Source: Kluyvera ascorbata (GTDB lineage: Bacteria > Pseudomonadota > Gammaproteobacteria > Enterobacterales > Enterobacteriaceae). Taken from it: a stretch of DNA of 34,798 bases. The position numbers and the translations under genes are program-made. Each line of letters begins with the position of its first letter. The stretch's first letter is position 1. The notes beneath the pieces were generated by a model. It saw only the letters and a program-made list of their open reading frames with translations. It was not told the DNA's origin and ran no database searches. This document shows, piece after piece, positions 8,537 through 16,853 of this stretch. Location: assembly GCA_016939855.1 (NCBI GenBank), contig CP070603.1:1334870-1369667 (forward strand). The letters are read 5' to 3'.

Positions 8537-8648
8537 AGAATCAAGGGTGTTCGAGGGGTATATATACACTCAAGCAACAATGGTTTTACCAATTGGCCGC
8601 GGTCAGGTCGGTTAAAAACGAATATAAAGAGCCTTAGGGAGGCATCAA

Positions 8649-9032
8649 ATGATTACAGGTATCCAGATCACCAAAGCTGCAAATAAAGACCTGCTGAACT
8701 CATTCTGGCTGCTCGACAGCGAGAAAAACGAAGCACGCTGCCTATGTGCAAAAGGCGGTTACGCAGAAGATGACGTTGTAGCCGTCAGCGCGCTGGGCGA
8801 CATTGAATACCGTGAAATCCCGGTTGAAGCGAAACCAGAAGTCCGCGTAGAAGGTGGTCAGCACCTGAACGTGAACGTGCTGCGTCGTGAAACCCTGATG
8901 GACGCGGTTGAGCACCCAGAAAAATATCCACAGCTGACCATCCGTGTTTCTGGCTATGCAGTGCGTTTTAACTCACTGACTCCAGAACAGCAGCGTGACG
9001 TTATTGCCCGTACCTTTACTGAGAGCCTGTAA
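8649..9032 (+). CDS. grcA: Autonomous glycyl radical cofactor GrcA (YfiD)
   Basis: GrcA is a spare glycyl-radical domain. It binds pyruvate formate-lyase whose own radical domain has been broken by oxygen and restores activity after activation by PflA. The 127-residue protein ends in the glycyl-radical signature [17 protein letters not shown], with the radical Gly at residue 102. The preceding [24 protein letters not shown] is the PFL-type C-terminal fold. The ATG has a strong ribosome site (AGGGAGGC). It is expressed alone: an FNR-controlled promoter lies upstream and a strong hairpin terminator downstream. In E. coli this protein is highly induced in low oxygen and at low pH. Confidence 0.98.
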   Translation: MITGIQITKAANKDLLNSFWLLDSEKNEARCLCAKGGYAEDDVVAVSALGDIEYREIPVEAKPEVRVEGGQHLNVNVLRRETLMDAVEHPEKYPQLTIRVSGYAVRFNSLTPEQQRDVIARTFTESL

Positions 9033-9084
9033 TTTCTCAGGGGTGGGAAAATGGCGTGCTGGGCTAGCCGGCATCAGTAGACGA

Positions 9085-9119
9085 ATCCCCCCGCAGGGTG
9101 CCTGCGGGGGGATTTTTTT
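9085..9119 (+). terminator. Strong terminator of grcA
   Basis: ATCCCCCCGCAGG and CCTGCGGGGGGAT form a 13-bp perfect stem around GTG, followed by TTTTTT. The end of the T-run overlaps the stop codon (complement of TTA 9118-9120) of the convergent PTS gene, so the hairpin lies just past that gene and could end its transcript too, though without a good U-tract on that strand. Confidence 0.92.
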
Positions 9120-10485
9120 ATTTTGCTTCTTCGCGTCCGACCAGAAGGGTAGTGAGCGCAAAGGAGAGGATCAGCGCGATGGCCACGCCGGAAAGGGCAA
9201 AGACAAAGTAGGGGCCGATATAGGCGGGCAGGCTAAAAATACTCGATAAAATATAGCCATACAGCCGCACACCGAAGAAGGCGATAAATGCCGATGCCAG
9301 GGAACTGGCGATGGTTGCCGCAATAAACGCTTTTTTGTAGCGCGTAAGCACGCCGAACAGCGCGGGCTCGGTAATGCCCAACAGCGCGGAAATAGCGGCG
9401 GAAAGCGTTACCGTCCGGTTCTCTTTGCTCACTCGCCAGATGGCAAAGGTGGAACCTGCGATGGCCATGTTAGCCATAAACATCATCGGCATCAGCATGT
9501 CGTAGCCACGATCGCTAAAGTTCTGTAGCGCAATCGGCGTCATGGCGTGATGCATTCCGGTCAGAATCGCCACCGGGCGAATAGCTCCAACCACCAGTCC
9601 GGCAAAGCTTGCTGAAACGCCAAACAATCCCTCGATAAACCACGCCAGCATTTTACCCAGCCAGATACCAATCGGACCAATGATGACCAGCGCTGCCAGC
9701 GCAGCGAGGAATAGCGTCAACGTTGGGGTAAAGACTGTTTTTAATACATCCGGCATAATTTTATCGACTGCCTGATGGATATACTTCAGCGCCAGAATCG
9801 AGAAGATGACGGGGATAACACTTGAGGCGTAATTAAAGACCGAGACCGGAATCGCGTTAAATAACCAGAGCGCGGAGGCGGCATCCGCCTGATGGGTTGC
9901 CAGCGCTTTTGCCGCGTCAATCAGCGTCGGATACATCAAACATGCTGCAACCGCCGCCGCCAGATACTCATTGGTCTTAAAAATTTTCGCTGCCGAGACG
10001 GCCAGGAAAAACGGTAGGAAATAGAAAACACCGCTCGCTATCAGGTCGATTATCATCACGGTATCACTCTTCGGTGATACCAGTTTCAGGGCGATAAGCC
10101 CTGCCAGCAGGCCCTTAATCATCCCAGCGCCCGCAATTGCGGGTACGATTGGGCCAAATACGCCAGAGACCGTATCCATAAACAGCGACACCAGGCTTTT
10201 ACGCGCTTTAGGCGTGCTTTCAGATACGCTCTGGCCGCCGTTGCCTAAGGTCTCCTGCAGTTGTTCATACCAGCTATTGACCCTGGGCCCGATAATTATC
10301 TGAAACTGATCGCTTTGTAGCTGAGCGCCCAGCACGCCAGGTAAGTTTTTAATCTCTTCCTGTGCGACTTTATTATCATCAATTAAATCAAAGCGTAACC
10401 TGGTCATGCAGTGCCAGACTTTATTGATGTTTTCCCGACCACCCACCAGACCAATAATTCGGCTGATAGCCTCTTGCGTCCCCAT
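9118..10485 (-). CDS. PTS permease EIIBC, glucose/glucoside (Bgl-Scr-Tre) family, substrate unknown
   Basis: Inner-membrane phosphotransferase permease that imports a sugar and phosphorylates it. From the ATG at 10485 (AGGAG just upstream) it has 455 residues; 24 further in-frame residues upstream are rejected as non-coding. Residues 1-80 are an EIIB domain of the beta-glucoside/sucrose/trehalose type, with the phosphoryl-accepting Cys26 in WHCMTRLRF. Residues about 105-450 are EIIC, with around ten hydrophobic segments, IRPVAILTGMHHAMTPIALQNF and the hallmark GITEPALFGV. No EIIA domain is fused, unlike BglF, so phosphate should come from a separate EIIA such as Crr (inference). It is transcribed away from the enolase-superfamily gene across a 273-base gap. 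Neither gene is in the E. coli K-12 version of this locus. No phospho-glycosidase is adjacent, so the substrate cannot be named. Confidence 0.88.
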   Translation of the reverse strand: MGTQEAISRIIGLVGGRENINKVWHCMTRLRFDLIDDNKVAQEEIKNLPGVLGAQLQSDQFQIIIGPRVNSWYEQLQETLGNGGQSVSESTPKARKSLVSLFMDTVSGVFGPIVPAIAGAGMIKGLLAGLIALKLVSPKSDTVMIIDLIASGVFYFLPFFLAVSAAKIFKTNEYLAAAVAACLMYPTLIDAAKALATHQADAASALWLFNAIPVSVFNYASSVIPVIFSILALKYIHQAVDKIMPDVLKTVFTPTLTLFLAALAALVIIGPIGIWLGKMLAWFIEGLFGVSASFAGLVVGAIRPVAILTGMHHAMTPIALQNFSDRGYDMLMPMMFMANMAIAGSTFAIWRVSKENRTVTLSAAISALLGITEPALFGVLTRYKKAFIAATIASSLASAFIAFFGVRLYGYILSSIFSLPAYIGPYFVFALSGVAIALILSFALTTLLVGREEAK

Positions 10486-10758
10486 AGCGGCTCCTGCGAT
10501 ATGTTTGTTGTTATCTTTGTCTGTGGAAATGGTAAATAAGCTAATCAGTAAAAACAAACCAATAAATGATGATGAAAATCACATTCTTTCCTGTATTTGG
10601 TGTTGAGTGATGGGTAATTGGTAAATTGGTACGTTTTTTAAATATAAATATATCTATTTCCAGACCAAAATATTTATTCGATAAAAAGGTTTACCGAACC
10701 CTAAAAATAGGGTGAAGATAATAAGAAATTGATATTTATTTTGCACAGGGAGCTTTCT
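10486..10758. promoter_or_regulatory. Divergent control region between the PTS and enolase-superfamily genes
   Basis: This AT-rich 273-base gap carries the promoters of both accessory genes. It contains a tandem 8-base repeat AATTGGTA at 10616-10623 and 10624-10631. Related ATTTGGTG (near 10594) and inverted ACCAAT/ACCAAA copies (near 10557 and 10673) are scattered around it. A separate perfect dyad lies at 10698-10713. GATAAT at 10717-10722 is a likely -10 for the rightward gene, without a good -35. Which repeat the neighbouring GntR protein binds cannot be told from sequence. Confidence 0.5.
10698..10713. promoter_or_regulatory. Candidate operator dyad ACCCTA-AAAA-TAGGGT
   Basis: A perfect 6+6 inverted repeat with a 4-base A spacer sits 4 bases before the likely -10 (GATAAT 10717-10722) of the enolase-superfamily gene and 45 bases before its GTG start. 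A repressor bound there would block RNA polymerase. The GntR/UTRA protein encoded next door is the obvious candidate ligand, by inference only. Confidence 0.45.
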
Positions 10759-11958
10759 GTGAAACCGACGTTGATTACTGCGATTGAGTGCTTTATCACC
10801 CGCCCAGACCGCCACAACCTGGTGACGGTACGGGTGACAACGGATAACGGGGTGGTGGGGTTGGGCTGCGCAACGTTCCAGCAGCGCCCGCTGGCGGTGA
10901 AAACGCTGGTGGATGAGTATCTTCAACCGCTGCTGGTGGGGCGTGACGCCAACAATATCGAAGACCTCTGGCAGATGATGAACGTTAATGCTTACTGGCG
11001 TAACGGCCCGGCGATGAATAATGCCATCTCCGGTGTGGATATGGCGCTGTGGGATATCAAAGCGCAGCTTGCCGGTATGCCGCTGTATCAGCTGCTGGGT
11101 GGAAAATCCCGTGATGCGATTGCGGCTTACACCCATGCCAGCGGCGAAACGCCGGATGAGCTGTTTATCTCCGTCGATAAGCTTCTGGAACAGGGCTACC
11201 GCCATATTCGCTGCCAGCTTGGTTTTTACGGCGGTACGGCGCGAAAAATGCACACGCCAGAGAATCCAACGCCGGGCGCATGGTTCGATCAGGACGAGTA
11301 CGTGCGAAATACGGTTGAGATGTTCCGGCTGCTTCGCGCGCGTTACGGGCATCGTTTCCATATTTTACATGATGTCCACGAACGCCTCTTTCCGCAGCAG
11401 GCGCTACAGCTGGCAAAGCAGCTTGAACCTTATCAACCCTGGTTTATCGAAGATATTTTATCGCCACAGCAGAGCCCGTGGCTGGCGCAGATTCGCCAGC
11501 AGAGCAGCGTGCCGCTAGCGATGGGAGAATTGTTCAATAATCCTGCGGAGTGGCATGACCTGATCGTCAACCGACAGATTGATTTTATCCGCTGCCATAT
11601 TTCGCAGATTGGCGGCATTACGCCCGCGCTGAAGCTGGCGGTACTGTGCGAGGCCTTTGGCGTACGCCTGGCATGGCATGGACCGGGTGATATGACGCCT
11701 ATCGGTGTGGCGGTGAATACGCACCTGAATATCCATCTGCACAACGCGGCCATCCAGGAATTTATCCCACGCTCGGCTATGACGGATGCGGTATTCCCCG
11801 GTGCGCCTGAGGTGAAAAATGGCTTTATCTATCCGCCGACGGCGCCTGGTATTGGCGTAGGTTTTGATGAAACGCTGGCATTGCAGTATCCGGTGGTGTA
11901 CCGCCCGCACGAATGGACGCAGAGCCGTCTGCCAGACGGCACTATGCACACGCCGTAA
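10759..11958 (+). CDS. Enolase-superfamily protein, D-mannonate dehydratase (RspA-like) subgroup
   Basis: Cytosolic Mg-dependent enzyme homologue; subgroup members dehydrate D-mannonate or D-gluconate to 2-keto-3-deoxygluconate, and some have no known activity. The start is GTG 10759, six bases after AGGGAG, giving 399 residues; an upstream ATG (10729) lacks a ribosome site. The capping domain ([25 protein letters not shown]) and barrel are intact. Metal ligands are Asp205 (HDVHERL), Glu231 (WFIEDIL) and Glu257 (MGELFNN), with His307 in WHGPGDMTP. Arg151 of the Arg/Tyr base pair is present, but the position 12 residues later, Tyr in RspA as I recall it, is Lys163, and the following loop is about 11 residues shorter. 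The tail is DGTMHTP. The substrate may therefore differ from mannonate. Neighbours are a divergent PTS permease and a convergent GntR regulator one base away. Confidence 0.85.
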   Translation: MKPTLITAIECFITRPDRHNLVTVRVTTDNGVVGLGCATFQQRPLAVKTLVDEYLQPLLVGRDANNIEDLWQMMNVNAYWRNGPAMNNAISGVDMALWDIKAQLAGMPLYQLLGGKSRDAIAAYTHASGETPDELFISVDKLLEQGYRHIRCQLGFYGGTARKMHTPENPTPGAWFDQDEYVRNTVEMFRLLRARYGHRFHILHDVHERLFPQQALQLAKQLEPYQPWFIEDILSPQQSPWLAQIRQQSSVPLAMGELFNNPAEWHDLIVNRQIDFIRCHISQIGGITPALKLAVLCEAFGVRLAWHGPGDMTPIGVAVNTHLNIHLHNAAIQEFIPRSAMTDAVFPGAPEVKNGFIYPPTAPGIGVGFDETLALQYPVVYRPHEWTQSRLPDGTMHTP

Positions 11959-11959
11959 A

Positions 11960-12679
11960 TCAGCCTTGAGGCTGCTGGCGGAAGGTGAGGTTATCGCGGT
12001 TATGCGGGATCACGTAGGTGCAGCTGTAGTTGATATCAATAATGTCGCTTATCTCATACACGCGCCCACCGTCGAGGATCCCACGGTTATTAATGTGCAT
12101 CGCTGGGCTGCCCTTTTTGCAGCCCAGCAGCATTGACTGCTCGCGACTGACGCTGACCGCCTGGTAGCTGGTGAGCAGGTGGGAAATCTGCAATCCTTTG
12201 CTCAGCACGTATTGCTGCAACGAGCGTTCAATCACGACCTGGTTGAGATCGCTGAACATCTCGGCGGGCATGCGGGAGATTTCAATTTGGGTTGCGACTT
12301 CATCGACAAAGCGCAGGCGGCAGAACTGCCAGATAAAATCATCATCGGTAAGCCCGAAAATTTGCCGGTCTTCTCTCTCCGGCCGCTTTTTGTGCAGGCT
12401 TATCATGCGATAGCGCATCTGATCGAAACGCTTTTCGGTTATCGAGTTATAGACAAGCGGATTGTTGCGCGTCTGCTCATTAATCCAGATACCGGAACCT
12501 TGCACAATGCGAACCACGCCGATACTGGCGAGCTTCTCCAGCGCCTGACGAATGGTAAAGCGTGACACGCCATACTCCTCTGCCAGCTGCCGTTCTGGCG
12601 GGAGCTTACGTGGCCCTTCGCTGTGCTGTTGGTAAATTTTGCTGAGGAGGTCCTGAGTCACGAACTCTTTTTTCTTCAT
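11960..12679 (-). CDS. GntR family regulator with UTRA domain (HutC subfamily)
   Basis: DNA-binding transcription factor of 239 residues. Residues about 5-70 are a GntR winged helix-turn-helix (KLPPERQLAEEYGVSRFTIRQALEKL, then the wing GVVRIVQGSGIWI). Residues about 95-230 are a UTRA effector-binding domain, which in relatives binds sugar phosphates, sugars or similar small ligands. The ATG at 12679 follows GGAAG. The gene faces the enolase-superfamily gene with one base between stops, and it follows srmB on the same strand behind a terminator. It most likely controls the divergent PTS/enolase promoters 1.2 kb away (inference from association). A phosphorylated PTS product would be a natural effector, but no effector or operator can be shown here. 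Confidence 0.87.
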   Translation of the reverse strand: MKKKEFVTQDLLSKIYQQHSEGPRKLPPERQLAEEYGVSRFTIRQALEKLASIGVVRIVQGSGIWINEQTRNNPLVYNSITEKRFDQMRYRMISLHKKRPEREDRQIFGLTDDDFIWQFCRLRFVDEVATQIEISRMPAEMFSDLNQVVIERSLQQYVLSKGLQISHLLTSYQAVSVSREQSMLLGCKKGSPAMHINNRGILDGGRVYEISDIIDINYSCTYVIPHNRDNLTFRQQPQG

Positions 12680-12706
12680 GGCCAGCTTCCGTTACCTTTC
12701 AATATG

Positions 12707-12739
12707 AAAACGCCGGGAGGTTATCCCGGCGTTTGTTTT
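12707..12739 (-). terminator. Rho-independent terminator of srmB
   Basis: AACGCCGGGA (12709-12718) and TCCCGGCGTT (12724-12733) form a 10-bp perfect stem with a 5-base loop. On the minus strand it is followed by TT and then C, so the U-tract is short. It lies between the srmB stop and gntR and should separate the two transcripts at least in part. Confidence 0.75.
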
Positions 12740-14072
12740 ACTCTTCGCTAGTCTGCTCTGGGGCAGCGCTGCCGCTTGGTTTACGGCGTTTGCCTACGTT
12801 CTTGGCATCGCGATGGCGTACCTTCACGCGCGGTTTTTCTTTGTCCTTCTCTTTTTTCTTCTCGGCGCGTTTAGCGAGGACTTTCTTCGACGGTTTGCCC
12901 GTCATTTTGTCGCTCGGTGCGCGAGTCGTCGGACGCAGTTCTTCAATCACGCGAGACTTCAGTGGTTCTTCGATATAGCGGCCGATTTTGAGCAGCAGCA
13001 GGTGATCGTGCGTTTCTACCAGAGAAATCGCCGTCCCTTTACGACCGGCACGGCCGGTACGACCGATACGGTGCAGGTAGGTATCTGCGCCGCGCGGCAT
13101 ATCGAAGTTAATCACGTGGCTGACGTCGGGGATATCGATCCCGCGTGCGGCAACGTCTGTTGCGACCAGCACGTTAACGCGGCCATCGGTCAGACGCTTG
13201 ATGCCTTCGTTACGCTTGATCTGCGGCATTTCGCCTTCGAGGTAGCAGTTGTTGATACCGGCCTGGCGCAGGATTTCCGCCAGCTCGTGCACGCGCTCAC
13301 GCTTACGCACAAACACGATGGTACGGGTGGCATCTTCCTGCTTCAGCAGGTGTTTCAGCAGTTCAACCTTGTGCTCGAAGTTATCGGCGCGATAGTACCA
13401 CTGATGGATTTTTTTACGCTCGCGGGTCGACGGGGTCGCAGACACCTCTACCGGATCTTCCAGCAGACGTTCGGCAAAGTCTTTAATCGCTTCGCCTTCC
13501 AGCGTGGCGGAGAACAGCAGCGTCTGCTTACGCCAGCGGGTTTCACCGGCAATATGCTCGATATCCTGGGCGAAGCCCATGTCCAGCATACGGTCTGCTT
13601 CGTCGAGGATCAGCGTCTCAACGGCGCGGCAGTCGAAGTTTTCTTCTTTAATGTACTGCAGCAAACGACCGGTCGTCGCCACCACGATATCCTGGTTTTC
13701 GCTGAACACTTCGGCGTGGTTCATATACGCGACGCCGCCGGTGATGGTAGCGATATCCAGGTGCGTGTTTTTTGCCAGCTCGCGAGCATGATCGGCGACC
13801 TGCATCGCCAGTTCACGCGTAGGCGTGAGGATCAGAATACGCGGCGGGCCGGATTTTTTGCGCGGAAAATCGAGCAGGTGCTGCAACGCAGGCAGCAAAT
13901 ACGCCGCTGTTTTACCGGTGCCGGTTGGCGCAGAACCGAGAACATCACGTCCATCGAGCGCAGGCGGAATGGCGGCAGCCTGAATGGCAGTCGGGCGTGT
14001 AAAGCCTTTACTCTGGAGGGCTTCCAGAAGGCTTTCGTCAAGTTCAAGTTCGGAAAAAGTCGTTACAGTCAT
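12738..14072 (-). CDS. srmB: ATP-dependent RNA helicase SrmB (DEAD-box)
   Basis: SrmB acts early in assembly of the 50S ribosomal subunit, with ribosomal proteins L4 and L24 on 23S rRNA. The 444-residue protein carries the DEAD-box motifs in order: Q motif (GFTRPTAIQ), I (APTGTGKT), Ia (PTRELAMQ), Ib (TTGRL), II (DEAD in LILDEADRML), III (SAT), IV (TIVFVRKR), V (VATDVAARGID) and VI (HRIGRTGRAG). The C-terminal tail from about residue 385 is lysine/arginine-rich (KKVLAKRAEKKKEKDKEKPR) and typical for RNA binding. Length equals that of E. coli SrmB. It diverges from trmN and ends in a hairpin terminator before the accessory GntR gene. Long open frames on the opposite strand here are shadows of its codon use. 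Confidence 0.98.
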   Translation of the reverse strand: MTVTTFSELELDESLLEALQSKGFTRPTAIQAAAIPPALDGRDVLGSAPTGTGKTAAYLLPALQHLLDFPRKKSGPPRILILTPTRELAMQVADHARELAKNTHLDIATITGGVAYMNHAEVFSENQDIVVATTGRLLQYIKEENFDCRAVETLILDEADRMLDMGFAQDIEHIAGETRWRKQTLLFSATLEGEAIKDFAERLLEDPVEVSATPSTRERKKIHQWYYRADNFEHKVELLKHLLKQEDATRTIVFVRKRERVHELAEILRQAGINNCYLEGEMPQIKRNEGIKRLTDGRVNVLVATDVAARGIDIPDVSHVINFDMPRGADTYLHRIGRTGRAGRKGTAISLVETHDHLLLLKIGRYIEEPLKSRVIEELRPTTRAPSDKMTGKPSKKVLAKRAEKKKEKDKEKPRVKVRHRDAKNVGKRRKPSGSAAPEQTSEE

Positions 14073-14201
14073 GATTACCTCTGTTTGAGGCGCTGATTAT
14101 AGACGTTACGGCTCCAATCTTCATCTGTTTGTATGGCTATCTGTTCTCGGGTATTGTGCATAGCTATAAAAGCATATGCTGTTCCCCTGGCAAGGTTGAC
14201 C

Positions 14202-14942
14202 ATGATCTCTGATTCTAAATCCGCGCTGCGCCGCAACGGATTTACTTTTAAGCAGTTTTTTGTTGCCCACGATCGTTGTGCGATGAAAGTGGGTACGGAC
14301 GGTATTTTACTGGGGGCGTGGTCGCCTATCGCCCGGGTTAATCGGATCCTCGATATTGGCACGGGAAGCGGCCTGTTGGCATTAATGCTGGCGCAGCGTA
14401 CCGATGAAAACGTGGTTATCGATGCCGTTGAGCTCGATGACGACGCGGCGGGACAGGCACGGGAAAACGTGGCTGAATCACCGTGGGCTGAACGTATTCA
14501 GGTTCACACCGCGGATATTCAGCAGTGGGTGGCTGGGTTGACGACGCGCTATAACCTGATTGTCAGCAACCCGCCTTACTATGAGCAGGGCGTGGAGTGC
14601 GCTACGCCACAGCGCGAACAGGCGCGTTATACCACCTCGCTTGATCACCAGGCGCTGTTGGCCTGCGCGGCGAATGCCATTACCGAAGATGGTTTCTTCT
14701 GCGTCGTGTTGCCGGAAAACATCGGTCAGACGTTTACCCAACAGGCGTTATCCATGGGCTGGCATCTGCGTCTGCGCACCGACGTGGCGGAAACTGAAAT
14801 GCGTCTGCCGCATCGAGTTCTGCTGGCGTTTTCCCCAAAAGGGGGAGAGTGCTTTAGCGATCGGTTGGTGATCCGTGGGCCAGAACAGCAGTACTCGGAA
14901 GGCTACACCGCGCTGACCCAGGCGTTCTATTTATTTATGTGA
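14202..14942 (+). CDS. trmN: tRNA1(Val) (adenine37-N6)-methyltransferase TrmN (YfiC)
   Basis: This enzyme makes m6A37 next to the anticodon of tRNA-Val (cmo5UAC), using SAM. The class I methyltransferase signs are the SAM loop [15 protein letters not shown], the acidic [10 protein letters not shown] strand and the N6-adenine motif NPPY in [11 protein letters not shown]. The ATG at 14202 gives [20 protein letters not shown], in register with the E. coli start, and AAGG lies about 8 bases upstream. An earlier in-frame ATG (14133) would add 23 residues with no family match and is rejected. The length is 246 residues. The last 16 bases overlap the 3' end of convergent nadB (14927-14942), leaving no room for a terminator between them. 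Confidence 0.95.
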   Translation: MISDSKSALRRNGFTFKQFFVAHDRCAMKVGTDGILLGAWSPIARVNRILDIGTGSGLLALMLAQRTDENVVIDAVELDDDAAGQARENVAESPWAERIQVHTADIQQWVAGLTTRYNLIVSNPPYYEQGVECATPQREQARYTTSLDHQALLACAANAITEDGFFCVVLPENIGQTFTQQALSMGWHLRLRTDVAETEMRLPHRVLLAFSPKGGECFSDRLVIRGPEQQYSEGYTALTQAFYLFM

Positions 14943-16546
14943 ACCAGCGGCGAAAGGACCGACGGGCCCGACTCCGTTAATAGATCCGGGTAATCCAGCG
15001 TGTAGTGCAGGCCGCGACTCTCTTTGCGCATCATCGCGCAGCGTACGATAAGCTCGGCAACCTGAACCAGATTACGCAGCTCCAGCAGGTTGTTCGACAC
15101 GCGAAAGCGTGAGTAGTACTCGTCCAGCTCCTGCTGCAGCATGGTGATTCGACGCAGCGCGCGTTCCAGCCGTTTGGTGGTGCGCACAATGCCGACGTAG
15201 TCCCACATAAAGAGGCGCAGCTCGTGCCAGTTATGCTGGATGACGACCAGCTCATCGGAGTTTTCCACCCGGCTCTCATCCCACGCGGGCAGTTTTTCCG
15301 CCTGACGCGCGTACGGCATGCGCTTGTGAATATCTTCCGCCGCCGACCAACCGTATACCAGACACTCCAGCAGTGAGTTCGATGCCATGCGGTTAGCGCC
15401 GTGCAGGCCGGTATAGCTCACTTCGCCAATGGCATAAAGGCCGTCAACGTCGGTGCGACCATAGTCGTCAACCATCACGCCGCCGCAGGTGTAGTGCGCA
15501 GCAGGCACGATTGGTACCGGTTCTTTGGTCAGGTCGATGCCAAGGCCCAGTAATTTGTCATAAATCATCGGGAAGTGTTGGCGCACAAAATCTTCTGGCT
15601 TATGGCTGATGTCGAGGTACATGCAGTCGACGCCAAGGCGCTTCATTTCATGGTCGATAGCGCGCGCGACGATATCGCGAGGCGCCAGTTCGGCGCGCTC
15701 GTCAAAGTCTGGCATAAAGCGGCTGCCGTCAGGGCGCTTCAGATGCGCACCTTCACCGCGCAGGGCTTCGGTCAGCAGGAAGTTGCGCGCCTGCGGATGG
15801 TATAGCGCCGTAGGATGGAACTGATTGAACTCGAGGTTCGCCACGCGGCAGCCTGCGCGCCAGGCCATGGCGATACCGTCTCCAGAAGAGATATCCGGGT
15901 TGGTGGTGTACTGATAAACCTTGGATGCCCCGCCGGTTGCCAGCACGACCGATTTCGCCGCACAGGTTTCGACCTTCTCTTTATTACGATCCCAAATCCA
16001 TGCTCCTACTACACGACGCGTGCCCGGCAGACCGACCTTATCTGAGATAATTAAATCGACGGCGTTGCTGCGCTCCAGAATACGGATGTTGGGATGGTTA
16101 ATGGCCTTACTCACCAGGGTATTTTCGACTTCGCGCCCGGTGGCATCGGCGGCGTGCAGAATACGGCGATGGCTGTGCCCGCCTTCGCGCGTAAGATGAT
16201 AACTCTCTTCTCCGTTTGCCTGTACCTGGGTATCAAAGAGCACGCCCTGATCGATAAGCCATTGCACACAGTGTTTGGCGTTGCTGGCGACAAACGACAC
16301 GGCCTGACGATCGCAAATCCCGGCACCGGCAATCAGCGTGTCATCAATGTGCGATTCAATGCTGTCCGTTTCATCGAAAACGGCGGCGATACCGCCTTGC
16401 GCGTAGAAGGTTGAGCCTTCGCTAATCGGCCCTTTGCTCAGCACGATAACTGAACTGTGCTCTGCAAGACGAAGCGCTAGCGACAACCCCGCAGCCCCGC
16501 TGCCGATAATCAGTACATCACAAGAAAGTTCTGGAAGTGAGTTCAT
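14927..16546 (-). CDS. nadB: L-aspartate oxidase
   Basis: NadB is the FAD enzyme that oxidises L-aspartate to iminoaspartate, the first step of de novo NAD synthesis, with NadA next. It can use oxygen or fumarate as acceptor. The N-terminal dinucleotide fold is [18 protein letters not shown]. Further conserved parts are [34 protein letters not shown], the substrate region [12 protein letters not shown] and [13 protein letters not shown], and the C-terminal FAD segment [20 protein letters not shown]. The succinate-dehydrogenase-like C-terminal helical domain is complete. ATG 16546 ([15 protein letters not shown], 539 residues) aligns with the E. coli start. An ATG directly before it (16549) would add one Met and cannot be excluded. 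A perfect NadR box lies 7 bases upstream. Confidence 0.97.
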   Translation of the reverse strand: MNSLPELSCDVLIIGSGAAGLSLALRLAEHSSVIVLSKGPISEGSTFYAQGGIAAVFDETDSIESHIDDTLIAGAGICDRQAVSFVASNAKHCVQWLIDQGVLFDTQVQANGEESYHLTREGGHSHRRILHAADATGREVENTLVSKAINHPNIRILERSNAVDLIISDKVGLPGTRRVVGAWIWDRNKEKVETCAAKSVVLATGGASKVYQYTTNPDISSGDGIAMAWRAGCRVANLEFNQFHPTALYHPQARNFLLTEALRGEGAHLKRPDGSRFMPDFDERAELAPRDIVARAIDHEMKRLGVDCMYLDISHKPEDFVRQHFPMIYDKLLGLGIDLTKEPVPIVPAAHYTCGGVMVDDYGRTDVDGLYAIGEVSYTGLHGANRMASNSLLECLVYGWSAAEDIHKRMPYARQAEKLPAWDESRVENSDELVVIQHNWHELRLFMWDYVGIVRTTKRLERALRRITMLQQELDEYYSRFRVSNNLLELRNLVQVAELIVRCAMMRKESRGLHYTLDYPDLLTESGPSVLSPLVHINK

Positions 16547-16552
16547 CATCTT

Positions 16553-16570
16553 TGTTTAATTTACTAAACA
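16553..16570. promoter_or_regulatory. NadR operator upstream of nadB
   Basis: TGTTTAATTTACTAAACA is an exact TGTTTA-N6-TAAACA dyad, the known NadR (NadI) box of enterobacterial nadB and nadA promoters. It lies between a likely -10 (TATAGT on the minus strand, complement of 16589-16594) and the nadB ATG. It predicts repression when NAD is plentiful. Confidence 0.93.
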
Positions 16571-16853
16571 CGGTGATCGCAGAGTAGCACTATAAAAGCG
16601 AGGTGTGCAGGGTTTTTTTGAACTATGGTTGTAATGACTAAACACGCGGTGACAAAACAGGTGAAAAGAGGGGCTAAGAAATAAGAGGAAAGCTATGAGG
16701 TTTAAGACGTATTTATGGTGAAATAAAAGCCGGGTTACGTTACTCTTCTCGGGATTTGCGTTTTTATTTCGCAACTTACGTATTGGTAAACATCAGCAGA
16801 CTTATAATGATAGACAATGAACGGTCTGCGGCTAAACAAAAAACAAAGCGTAA

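Larger units (their letters stand above)
8330..8648. other. ung/grcA divergent intergenic region (319 bases)
   Basis: No gene is seen here. The right half holds the grcA control region with two FNR sites and a -10 element (separate entries), and a long 5' leader of about 78 bases up to the grcA ATG. The left part, 8330-8460, should hold the ung promoter, but I see no convincing -35/-10 pair. Confidence 0.6.

Noticed and set aside
10486-10557. 24-residue N-terminal extension of the PTS permease
   Set aside because: The EIIB domain begins at the ATG at 10485, which has AGGAG immediately upstream; the extension has neither.
10654-11361. 235-codon minus-strand frame opposite the enolase-superfamily gene
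   Set aside because: The opposite strand carries a complete protein with all metal ligands; this frame has an Arg/His-rich shadow composition.
12813-14096. 427-codon open frame on the plus strand opposite srmB
   Set aside because: It is fully antisense to a complete DEAD-box helicase, rich in Phe/His/Gln/Arg as expected from complementary codons, and has no recognisable domain or ribosome site.
16556-16774. 72-codon minus-strand frame between nadB and rpoE
   Set aside because: No ribosome site, no family match, and it overlies the NadR box and the nadB promoter.
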